From Cryptomeria japonica (taxonomy: Eukaryota; Streptophyta; Pinopsida; Cupressales; Cupressaceae), in NCBI RefSeq assembly GCF_030272615.1, contig NC_081405.1, positions 576,337,752 through 576,401,751 of the forward strand: a DNA stretch of 64,000 nucleotides, read 5' to 3'. The notes below the pieces were generated by a model. It searched no databases. It was not told where the DNA came from and saw nothing but the letters and a program-made list of their open reading frames with translations. The number at the start of each line of letters is the position of its first letter. Within the stretch, counting starts at the first letter, position 1. The position numbers were made by a program, and so were the translations under genes. Positions 54,796 to 64,000 of the stretch are shown one piece after another.

Positions 54796-55987
54796 TTGCA
54801 GCTTGATAGCTACTTTACCAATTTAGTCATCCATGAGTTGCATCAATAATACCACAATCATTTAGCACTACATGCATATTCAACTTTAATAAAAAACTGC
54901 TCAATCAACACATGAAAAATCACAACCCATAACACATGAATTTTTTCACATGGAAACCCAAATGGGAAAAACCATGGTGAGGATGAATACCAAAAAGCTT
55001 ATTTTGACCTCTTTTGAAGTCCATTCTATTAGGAGCCTAATTCAGTTAAAGACTTTACAATAAGGTTCTGTTAGGGAACCGATCCTGTTAGGGATCACCC
55101 AGTTAAGGGATGGATATAAACCCTCTTAAAGGTTGAAACCCTATTTAAGGTTACCTTGCTAGAGGATTTAAAGAACTCCATGAACTTGAGTCACCTGGTT
55201 AGAGGATTTGCAACAAGCCTATTAAATCTACTCAGTCAAGGGATTTTCCTTCTGTTGAAATGGTTAGAAGTCAATAGGTAAAGATCTGATCTAATAACAA
55301 CACTACTTGCTAAGGTAGATGCTTTTCAGCTCCTCTCCTTTGCAATCACACTCTACAGATTCCACACTATGGTTTGGAAAATATCTCAACATGTAGACAC
55401 AAACACAACATTTTCCAACATAAACAATAACAAACATCATCAACCTTATAGATAACAATTAGGTCGGTAGCATAAACCCTAAACCCTAAACATTTTAGGT
55501 TTACAATTACAAGAGGTCCAATATTGACCATCCAAACATTTTGCATAGAGTGAAATGATCTAAAATAGATTTCAAGACATTCTGCATCATCCAATCTTCA
55601 CCGCATCTGGAAAATAGCAACCTAGCATGTGCACTTCACACACCGCTCAGAACATCGCGCATTCCTGAGGTAGGCATTCAATCTTCATGCGCAAGATACT
55701 TGAGGAAATCCTTAAAATACACACAACTGACATGGTATCCTGATCCTTATCCTTATTGTTCACAAAATACCATTGAGTGCACCGCACAAGCTAAACCAGA
55801 AACCTTAGAGCTAAACAGAGACTACCAACCGGTAGTCACACTTAGTGAACCCTGACACCAGTCCACTCCATCTTAGTTGACCATAACTGCTTCCAATATT
55901 CATCCTAGTGCATACCGGTTCACCTGATTGAGCATATATTGACATCAATGACAACATACATTGTCACTGCTTCACCATATGCCAACA
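54796..55987 (-). repeat. E6 5' LTR, 3' end deleted
   Basis: Aligns with 51568-52758 of the 3' LTR and ends at gccaaca (55987). The counterpart of 51377-51567 is missing because of the internal deletion. It contains the same TTAAC array, telomere-like motif (near 55473-55490) and TATA-like word. Confidence 0.85.
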
Positions 55988-55992
55988 AAAGC

Positions 55993-57835
55993 CACAAGTT
56001 CACATTTCCCTATCACTTCTAATTTTGATCCTGAGGATAATGAACCTGTGGCTTTCAGAAGGGAGCAAAGGAAGAATATGTGAAAACCACTAGTAGATCA
56101 ACAAAATGTAGAACCTAGGATGAGACTTGTCAGAAAGGCAGCTCATCCTACTGCACCTCCGCCACCGGTAAGGAAGTCTACATAGAAGAGGAAACTAGTC
56201 ACAACGACAACTACAAGCCAAAAAAATAAGGGTGATGAAACTGAAATTGGTAAGACAACAATGACCCATGCTGAAATTATTGATGAAGTTACAAAAGATG
56301 GATTATTAAAGAATATATCAAAGTATTATGAAGATTTTGTAGAAAATGAGCAAAATGAGTTAGAAGAGGCTATTTTACTATATATAGACATCTATAAGAA
56401 AGCCTTAGTTGAAATTTTGAAGGAGATACCTTTATCCTTGTATAATAAACTTGAGACATGAAGACTTGATGCTATCAAGAGGGATAGGGAAATAGAGGAA
56501 ATTGCATTTTTGGAACAATGTGGTACTATAAATAATTAAGAGATGAAAAGATGTATAGATACTGCAAATAGGACAATTTTCAGTAGTAAAAATAGGCATA
56601 TAATCCTTATGATGGGAAGATTAAATGAGGTGATAAATGAGATAAGTAAGGGATGGAAAAATTCTTTCTGAGAAACCCAGACTTTCTCACATTTGAAGAA
56701 GAATTTGTAAAGGCAACATCCCCCACCATTCTTGACAAATCAAAAGGAAAGGGTATTTTGGGCAGTTCAACTCCAGTTTTGACAGAACCACAACTGACAG
56801 TTAAAGAGAGTGTACAGTCTGTACCGCCATAGACCAATTTTGAGCAAGAGAATGTATAGGCCATTGGAAACACTGTGGATGATACTCCACCAATAGTAAC
56901 TGATACTGCATGAAGTGGCAAAGCCACCAGTGCAAAAGAGGTTGAGATGGACAAGGTAAAATTAACTAAGTCCATACCGACAGGTAAAATTGATTCCCCA
57001 ACAAGAGTTTTGGCAATTGACACTTCTCAGGTCGAGAATAAATCAATCTATGAGTTAAGTTCAACAAAATTACTGATGATGACCACTCAGAAATTGCTGA
57101 AGGAAGGAACTATAGACAAAGGGTTATTTGATCAATTGGTCTCTGTACTACATAGAATAATACCTTTCTATTAGATTGAGGATGGAGCAAGCCCTTCTGG
57201 TAAGATCAAGACTTGAACAAACAACATATCAAATAATTATCAATCTTTGAGACAAATTGCAAACCGATAGGCTTTGGACAATTTCCTTACAGCTAAAATA
57301 GCAAATTGTGATCAACTCATAGGAACAGGGAAGAAGAAAATAGAAGACAAGCTTATTCCCATTTAATTTGTTTTAAAACAATGTACTAATATCTATAGAG
57401 TATGTTGTAATTTAGGAAATCCTACAACTAATGTAGATAGCCGATTGAAAGAGTTATATGAAAAAATGGCTAATATTGCTAACTCTTTTGATGGATTGAC
57501 TACACTAAATACATCTGTTGATGGACAAATTTTGTCCTTGGAGAACAAAGTTTTTTCTTTTGAGAAGGAGAAAGAAAAAATAATAAGGAGAGAAATAAAT
57601 TTAAGTTGATTAGTAAGCCCTAGACTTGATTCATTGGGTATTCACAAGAAAGAATGCATGGATATGCTAGTAAAACGCATATTGATAGATACCTAGGAGA
57701 AAGAATTATTTGCCCACTTACTTAGTGAACTTGCATCGGTATCTGATACTTTCAAATCAAGATGGGACATGTATCTTCAGTGGCTACAAAATGCATACCC
57801 AAATATCCTGAAGATGACTAAGTTCGAGTGACACT
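55993..57835 (+). pseudogene. E5 ORF2, C-terminal part
   Basis: Resumes after E6 with SHFPITSNFDPEDNEPVAF, then a proline- and lysine-rich linker (APPPPVRKS). A helical domain follows at 56261-56461 (EQNELEEAILLYIDIYKKAL, VEILKEIPLSLYNKLET), the counterpart of the IHKEISDSLILILENK block of N. Another helical stretch is at 57050-57170 (LLKEGTIDKGLFDQLVSVL). The end, about 57700-57830, reads ELASVSDTFKSRWDMYLQWL. Stops and shifts are frequent. Confidence 0.65.
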
Positions 57836-57900
57836 AATAGTATTCTTTCATTCTTTTATTCTTTAACCGGTCTTTGGAATTAATGTCAAAGAGGGACAAT

Positions 57901-57939
57901 ATACATATGTAAATAATACTAAAGAAAATATTATCAGAT
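57901..57939. other. Junction between E5 and E7
   Basis: About 40 AT-rich bases after the E5 purine tract and before E7. An E5 3' LTR should start here (tgttggaa) but is not seen, so E5 is truncated at its 3' end or its LTR was lost. Confidence 0.4.
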
Positions 57940-59374
57940 TGAGTATATGTGTAAAGTTCTTATGCCAATAGCTTACAAGATGAGAGGGGGGGGTGAATCA
58001 TACAAACTTAATCTTCCATAAAATCAATAGATTCAACCTCGGTAACTTATACTTCAACAACATAACCAAAAAAAAAATACTAAACATGCAAACTCATAAA
58101 CACATAATCATCATAACACATATAACACTAGATTTAACGTGGAAACCCAAATAGGGAAAAACCACTGTGGGATTTTGGACCACCTAAGAAATATACTCTT
58201 CTAGAGTATGCCCGGTTAAAAGAAAATCCTATTAAAGATTACAAACACATTGCTAGATGTGACCCGGTTAAGGGATTTCCCTTAGATCTATTAGGATCTT
58301 CACTTTGTTAGAAGTAACCTTGTCAAAGGATTTCAAACACTCATTTAGAATGTTACCTTGCTAGAGGGTTTACAAATAAGACTGTTAAGTCCACTCGGTT
58401 AAGAGATTTTCTGTCACTTAAAAAATAACAGAAATAAAAATATATTTGCAACTTCACATCTAAAATGCTAAAGCAAATTCTATTTTTCTCAAAACAATCT
58501 TGTCAAAGGACTTATCTTGTCCCTCTGCTGGGGTCCCTACTCTATTATTAAAATAGGTCTTCAAGATTCTATGCTTGGTAATCACTATGTAGCATCCCTA
58601 TGCTTACACTTGCCTGCATACATTGTTTATCAATAATTTCTTATTTATAAACAATTTGCTAACCGTTGAATCTCCTTGATCACATTTCCCATGATCAATC
58701 TTAGCCATCAGATCATCAATCATGACTAGGTTCAATGCATCCTTCGATTTGAAAACATTTTACCTTGCCTTGGGACATGCATTCCTTTCTTGGAACTTGC
58801 ACAAGGTTATTGCGGTTCAATCTGAGCTATAGATCTTCCTGCTAATCTTCCATTGCCATAGATCCTTAACAAACTTCAGGTGCGGCATACCAATCATTTA
58901 TACATCTCTAGCTCATCATTGTTCTTCATTAAATAATGCTTGTATTCATCCAGTGTGATATGTCATTGTATGGTTGCAACTTAGTAAATACTAAACTTTA
59001 CTCGATAGACATTCTGCCTTCATTAACCAATATCGATAACCTTAGGGTTTACTGACTAGGTTCCTTGCTCGGTGACATATTATAATATTAACCTTACAAT
59101 CAGCAACATATGTAGGATATCAAAACAATTTAAACATCATGATCTCATCATTGTCTAACTTAGTAATAGTTGCCCATTGAATAACTTATTTCTCCCCTTT
59201 CTTATCACATTCTTTCTGTGTCTTTTACCGACATCTTAATTCTCTTCAAATCAATCTTCTCAAGATATGGCAACATCTTATTGAATCAGAAAATCAATTT
59301 CTTGACATCAATGAAAAAATAATATTATAAAGATAGTTATCATCCTTTTTCAGTTATATCAATAATCTTCAACA
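57940..59374 (-). repeat. E7 3' LTR
   Basis: Matches the E1 LTRs from agatgagagggg (57978) to the end cttcaaca. The first about 35 bp are diverged, so the left border is approximate. It carries the TTAAC array (about 58200-58410) and the GTGGG stem-loop region near 58165, with decayed pairing. Confidence 0.75.
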
Positions 59375-59930
59375 ATCTCCCCCTTTGGCATTGATGGGAA
59401 AACCAACTTTTAAATGGTAATACCAACAAGATATTTAAAATGATTCAGATTCAGATTGTTGTTAGACTTCTCCTGTTATCCTTGAAGTCTTCTCCCTTTT
59501 TCATTAGGCTTCTAAGTTGTTGACTTGTATTAAGTCTTCTCCCCTTTGTAATCTTCTCCCCCTATAATTAGTCTTCCGTTATCTTCTTCATTTAGGATTT
59601 TACCATTTAGTCTTCTCCCCCTTTGACAACAATGCCAAAAAGTAAAAGAACTAAATCATGAACTCTTCTGCTGTGAAGTGATTTGCCTTGCTATGTATCA
59701 TGTCAGTCTCGGTCAGAGCAACTTGTCTCTATTCACTATTTCCTGCACACCTTTAGAAAACCTTCTATAGTGCGTAAATCATCATCAATCCACACATAAT
59801 ATTTTGTAGATTCATCGAATTGATGCTTTCACCAAACTCTATCAGTGAGTAGAAGATAGGGGTAGGACCCCTAACTTGCTTCTAAGATACTCAAAAGTGT
59901 CTCTTGGTAGTAGATTAGTGAAGATGTCTG
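59375..59930 (-). promoter_or_regulatory. E7 polypurine tracts and 3' non-coding region
   Basis: atctccccctttggcatt (59375-59392) adjoins the LTR. Further tracts are at cttctccccctataatta (about 59545) and cttctccccctttgacaaca (about 59613). These repeats of the purine tract match those of E1. The Pol C-terminus overlaps the right end, with a frame break before 59931. Confidence 0.75.
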
Positions 59931-60503
59931 CTATTGCTCCTTTGAAATGATATATTCTAGCACAACTTTCTTCTCTTGAACTTCTTCTCTGAGATAATAA
60001 TACTTTATAGAGATATGCTTTATCTTAGAGTGAATTACCGAATTCTTTGAGATGTTAATGGCACTAGTATTATCACAGAATATAGTTACTAGCTTGGTAA
60101 CTTTCTCATTTATACCTTCCAACAGTTGTTTGATCCATGATATATTTGTGCAGTTCAATGCTGTAGCAACATATTTAGCTTCTGTTGTTGCTTGTGAAAT
60201 ACATCCTTGTTTCTTGCTAGGCCAAGTTACTAGTCTTTCTCCCAAAAAGAAAGCTCCACCACTTGTGCTTTTCCTGTCATCTATGTTGCCTACCCAATCA
60301 GCATCAGTATAAACTTTTAAATCAAAATCATTCCTCTTTTCATATACTAAGCCATAATCTTCAGTGCCTCTCAGGTATCTGAAAATTCTCTTGATTGCTG
60401 TCATATCGGTTTCCTTGAGATCTGCATAAAATCTTGCAACAATACCTACTATATGTGCTATATCTGGTCTGCTATGCATAGCATATTGCAACTTCCCAAG
60501 CAT
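59931..60503 (-). pseudogene. E7 RNase H
   Basis: A 190-codon frame. YTDADWVGNIDDRKSTSGGA (first Asp), TTEAKYVATAL (the Glu position of TEAEY is now Lys), FCDNTSAINISKNS (Asp). The frame ends early at IISKEQ because of a stop or shift, short of the normal TNPL end. The connection region to the polymerase is in 60791-60507. Confidence 0.85.
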
Positions 60504-60506
60504 AGA

Positions 60507-61338
60507 TCAGTAAAGTGTCTCATCAACAGATGCAAATTCATCATTCTTTGATAGTTTATAGTTAGTAGTCATAGGAGTACTTACTGGTTTAGAATCCTCC
60601 ATTCCAAATTTCTTCAATATTTCCTTCATGTACTTGGATTGAGTAATGAAAATCTCATCTTTCATTTCCAGTATCTGTAAACCTATAAAGTACTCTATCT
60701 CACTAATTAATGACATCTCAAATTCTTTGCTCATTTCCTTTCCAAAGTTCTTGCATAAGGAATCATTACCACAAAAAAATATCAGCAACAAATATGGCTG
60801 AGCTCAGTATTTCATTGTCCTCATCACTCTTCATGTACATGTTGTTGTTTTCACTTGTCCTTATATAACCAATATTTATTAAGTAAGAGTGCAGTCTCTC
60901 ATACCATGCTCTAGATGCTTGTTTCAGACCATATAAAGCTTTGTTTAATTTACATACCTAATCTTTACTCTTGTCTTCAATGAATCATTCGGGTTGTTCA
61001 ATATAAAATTCTTCTTCTAGTATACCATTCAAAAATGTAGATTTAACATCCATTTGATATACCTTGAAATTTTTGAAAGCAGCATATGCCAACAATGTTC
61101 TTAATCCCTCAAGTCTAGCCACATGTGAAAAAGTCTCACCATAATCTATTCCTTCTTCATGAGCATAACCTTTGCAAACTAGTCTTGCTTTGTTGCGAAT
61201 GACCTCACCTTTTTCATTTAGCTTGTTTCTGAAAATCCACTTAGTACCGATTACATATTTGTCCTTCAATCTTGCGGTTAGTGTCCATGTGTCATTCTTC
61301 TTGATTTGATCAATATCTTCTATCATAGATTTACCCAA
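60507..61338 (-). pseudogene. E7 reverse transcriptase
   Basis: Pieces 61338-60985 and 60791-60507. Words: [57 protein letters not shown], then (with damage at 60792-60984) the SLYGLKQ-like block and the region of the DDIIF active site, which is altered (LLIFFCGNDS), then FEMSLISEIEYFIGLQILEM and ITQSKYMKEILKKFGMEDSK. The active-site aspartates are not readable in one frame. Confidence 0.85.
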
Positions 61339-62188
61339 TCTTCACTGTTAAATGCCTCTTTTACTATTCTCGGTTCAAATTCAGATATCAGACATGTGTT
61401 CTGTCTCAGTTTGTTCCTTCTCATCACTAGATCATCCTTATCTCCTATAATCTGACTTGATGCATGATGTCTTCTGACATATTTGGCTAATATAGGCTTG
61501 GTAGGTTCTATATGATCTTCTTCATCACTCGGTAACTGGACATTATCTTTATTTTCTTCAGCAGCTTTCTTGGTAGGACTTCTTGGTTGAACATAAAAAA
61601 ATTCTTCATAATCTTCTAGTTCTTTGGAATTTCCTTCATCATTTCTTTCTGCAAATTCATCAATTTTCACATTTGCACTTTCTACTATTTGGTTAGATGA
61701 TTTGATCAGACATTTAAATGCTTTACTTCTAAAGAATAACCAAGAAATGTTCCTTCTTCACTTTTCTGATCAAACTTTCCATTTCTATCATCTTTGTGAA
61801 CATAGCATCTACTTGCAAAGATTTTAAAATAACTTACATTAGGTTTCTTGTCATACCAGATATCATATGGTGTCTTCATAGTTCATTTCTTCAGTTGAAC
61901 TTGGTTCAGGGTGTAAACTGCAATGCTGATTGCTTCTCTCCAAAATGTTTGAGGTACCCTTTTTTCTATCATCAGGGTTCTGACACAATCCACAATTGAT
62001 CTGTTTCTTCTCTCGGCTATCCCATTTTGCTGAGGTGTTCTTGGTGTAGATACTTGCCTTTTTATACCATGATCATTGCAGAATAAGTTAAATTCATCAT
62101 AAGTGAACTCTCCTCCTCTATTAGTTGTAAGACATTTCAGTTGTCTTCCTATTTCATTTTCAACTCTTTCCTTGTACCATTTAAACAT
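61323..62188 (-). pseudogene. E7 integrase C-terminal half and linker
   Basis: 62188-61883 holds the third integrase block: TTNRGGEFTYDEFNLFCND and the PQQNGIAERRNRS block with the catalytic Glu, then VPQTFWREAISIAVYTLNQ. 61670-61323 is the acidic linker (AERNDEGNSKELEDYEEF; LPSDEEDHIEPTKP). A shift separates the two pieces. The two upstream integrase blocks are in the next frame. Confidence 0.8.
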
Positions 62189-62197
62189 TTGAAAAGC

Positions 62198-62962
62198 TTA
62201 TGATTTTTCTTTTAAAAACATAACTGACATCATCCTTGAGTAATCATCCACAAATAATATGAAATATTTATCACCATAATAACTTTGAACTTTCATGGGA
62301 CCACAAAGATCAGTGTGTACTAGATCTAAAATTCCTTTAGAAGTGTAGGACTTACTTGTAAAGCTTGATCTTGTCATCTTACCCATTTGGCATCCTTGAC
62401 ATATAGCATTCTCAGGTTTTTCTAGACTCAGTAGACCTCTTACTCGGTGCTTCTTGCTTATTTTGATCAGATTATCAAAATTTACATGACAAAACCTTTT
62501 ATGCCATAACCACGTATCATCTACTTTTGCATAAAGACACTTGTTCCAAGTTGATTCAATATGAATTTTATTACCTTTTGTTTGTTTCCCGATAGCAGCT
62601 AACTTTCCATGCTTGTCATGAACTTTGACAATTCCTTTCTGAAATTCTATTCGGTATCCTATATTGTTTAGTTGTTCTACACTCAACAAAATGTATTTCA
62701 ATCCTTCAACCCAGTATACATCATCACATTTAGCATTGTGAAGAATTGTTATAGATCCTTTACCTTTCACCAAACATGGTGCATCATTATCAAATCTTAC
62801 ATAGCCTCCATCATAGTCTTCTAATTTAACAAACTTGTGTTTATCACTTGTCATGTGATGTGAGCATCCACTGTCTATGATCCAAGAATCATTATTATTT
62901 ATGTGAGATATTAGGGATTTTTCTTCATACCTTTCTTCATCCGGTCCATCTTTAATAGCCAC
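62198..62962 (-). pseudogene. E7 protease and integrase N-terminal half
   Basis: A 254-codon frame, the longest intact pol piece in this family here. The protease DSWIIDSGCSHHMTSDKHK is followed by WVEGLKYILLSVEQLNNIGY. The integrase zinc motif WHKRFCHVNFDNL and CQGCQMGKM has both His and both Cys intact. Then HTDLCGPMK and FVDDYSRMM carry the first two catalytic Asp. The frame ends at FLKEKS before the third block. It serves as the reference for the E3 deletion. Confidence 0.9.
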
Positions 62963-64000
62963 ATAAACAACTTCCTTAGTATCAGTTTCATCAGATTTAT
63001 CGTCGTTGGATTCCTCATCAGCTACTAGGCATGTTTTTCTGTCTCTCCTTCTGAAGTCTTGGTGTCCTCTGTATTGGTTGTCTTTCTGCCTGTTATCTTA
63101 GTATTCTCTCTTTTCACTAGATTCTTTGTCAGGGAAATTAGAAGCCATATGTCCTATTTTATCACAATTGAAACATTTTAAAGGTAGCTTTCCTTTATAC
63201 TTTCCTTTTCCTCTCAGTAACCTTCTGGCTAATAATGCTTCAAACTCTTCTTGCTTCTTGATTTCTTCATACAGTTTATGCACTTCTTCCATGTTCTTTT
63301 GAAATCTTTCACTTGCTCCATTGTGATTCCCTTCAGAGTACTTACTCATTCTATCATTGTAATCATCAGATTCACCAATATGAAAAGAATTGAATGCAGA
63401 TTCTATTTTATTTACCAAAGACCCACTGTTATCAAAATTACTTAACTCAAATGCATGTAGCTTGCCAATAGTAGCATCCAAAGATACTGGCATATTTGGT
63501 ACTAACCTTAGTTAATTGATTGCAGAGACTCAAATGGCATAAGCAGGTAGAAGGGTTCTAAGCAACTTACTTGTTACATCCTTTTCTTCAGTAGTTCCTC
63601 CTGCTCCTTTAATTTGGTTGACAGTCTCCTTATAGTGTATTGGGTTATTTTCTCACCTTCATTCATTCTCATGGATTCAAGTTGTCCTCTTAGACTATCT
63701 ACTTTTTCTCTTTGAACATGTTCATCACTGCCATACACATATATGAGCTTGGTCCACATTGCTTTTGCATCATTACAACCTTCTAGATCATTAAACTCTG
63801 AGTCAGTCAATGCTGATGTTATTTCAATCATAGCTTGAATGTGTTCTTGTTTTGCCTTTATCTCTTCCAAGGTCATCAGGTTGGTACTTGGTGGTATGTA
63901 ATCATTCTCCAAATAATATGTTGCATATTCTCCAATTTCTGATAAATGCATCTTCATCCTTTTCTGCCATGTGGAGAAACTTGACCTGTTTAGCTTTGGT
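62963..64000 (-). pseudogene. E7 gag, N-terminus cut by the window edge
   Basis: UBN2-type Gag: 63957-63574 with NDLEGCNDAKAMWTKLIYVY and VQREKVDSLRGQLESMRM; 63493-63098 with ATIGKLHAFELSNFDNSG, the coil MEEVHKLYEEIKKQEEF and the knuckle CFNCDKIGHMASNF. The fourth ligand is Phe instead of Cys. Shifts and a stop separate the pieces. The start codon lies beyond position 64000. Confidence 0.85.

Larger units (their letters stand above)
51377..55987 (-). mobile_element. E6: Copia element with large internal deletion
   Basis: Minus-strand element: 3' LTR 51377-52758, RNase H and polymerase 53090-54795, then a direct junction at 54795/54796 into the middle of the 5' LTR (54796-55987). Primer site, Gag, protease, integrase and the last about 190 bp of the 5' LTR are missing. 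Polypurine tracts precede the 3' LTR (atctccccctttggcatt from 52759; more near 52908 and 52944). Same LTR family as solo LTR S1. It interrupts E5 ORF2. Confidence 0.85.
47636..57900 (+). mobile_element. E5: second non-autonomous element related to N
   Basis: Plus-strand element with one LTR (47636 to about 48557), a decayed primer site (tggtacctcgg from 48560), ORF1 (coiled coil plus four zinc knuckles), ORF2 (50063-51376, resuming at 55993 to about 57835) and a polypurine-like tract (gtcaaagagggacaa near 57878-57893). No 3' LTR is visible; E7 begins about 50 bp further on. Both ORFs match N in order and sequence, while the LTRs differ clearly. As in N, no protease, integrase or polymerase belongs to it; the Copia pol in between is from E6. 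Confidence 0.7.
57940..64000 (-). mobile_element. E7: Copia element of the E1 family, cut by the window edge
   Basis: Minus-strand element: 3' LTR about 57940-59374, polypurine tracts, RNase H, polymerase, integrase, protease and most of Gag. The 5' LTR lies beyond the window. Protein and LTR sequences follow E1 closely throughout, and E7 lacks the S2 insertion, which makes it the better reference copy for the family here. Confidence 0.9.

Noticed and set aside
50063-57174. E5 ORF2 as a host gene with an intron occupied by E6
   Set aside because: E6 is flanked by a near duplication with no splice-site logic, the frame has stops outside E6, and the same protein occurs in N between LTRs.

Overview
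Repeat-dense nuclear DNA of a seed plant, probably a gymnosperm with a large genome. Nearly all of it is decayed transposons nested inside one another: Copia LTR elements with Sirevirus-type signatures, L1-like LINEs carrying an RNase H domain, one probable Ty3/gypsy element, and non-autonomous LTR elements. I see no convincing host gene, tRNA, rRNA or CRISPR array. The conifer or other gymnosperm assignment is an inference from the type and decay of the repeats; no diagnostic gene supports it.

Layout. (1) Positions 1-18686 are an old minus-strand LTR element, E0. It was hit by a solo LTR (S1, 3354-4779) and by a LINE (LINE1, about 5600-17397). LINE1 was then split by a Copia element (E1, 6191-15047, target duplication agatg), and E1 by another LTR (S2, about 10884-12051). 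(2) Positions 18989-31958 are a minus-strand LINE (LINE-Xm) with an exact 14-bp target duplication. It is interrupted by a non-autonomous LTR element (N, 20117-27632) and by a second LINE of the same kind in plus orientation (LINE-Xp, 29022-31615). (3) Positions 32031-46654 are a gypsy-like, mostly non-coding LTR element (E4). Inside it is a minus-strand LINE (LINE3, 36680-45291, 12-bp duplication), and inside that a Copia element (E3, 37203-44140, duplication cccct). (4) Positions 47636 to about 57900 are a plus-strand relative of N (E5), interrupted by a deleted Copia element (E6, 51377-55987). (5) From about 57940 to the window end is a Copia element (E7) of the E1 family, cut by the window edge.

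Two observations stand out. First, both X-type LINEs carry an extra open reading frame (ORF X, about 500 codons) between the RNase H domain and the 3' end. Each copy lies inside its own target duplications, so ORF X travels with the LINE. Second, N and E5 have the primer-binding site, LTRs and polypurine tract of a Sirevirus-like element but no protease, integrase, reverse transcriptase or RNase H. They encode a Gag-like coiled-coil protein with an array of zinc knuckles, plus a long protein (ORF2, about 900-1000 codons) that I do not recognise and that is conserved between the two copies.

The LTRs of several distinct families also share modules: an array of short TTAAC-type repeats, a stem-loop whose stem covaries between families, a C-rich tract near the 3' end, and in some a telomere-like motif close to a TATA box. 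All coding regions have stops or frameshifts; I list them as pseudogenes and describe the protein evidence that remains.
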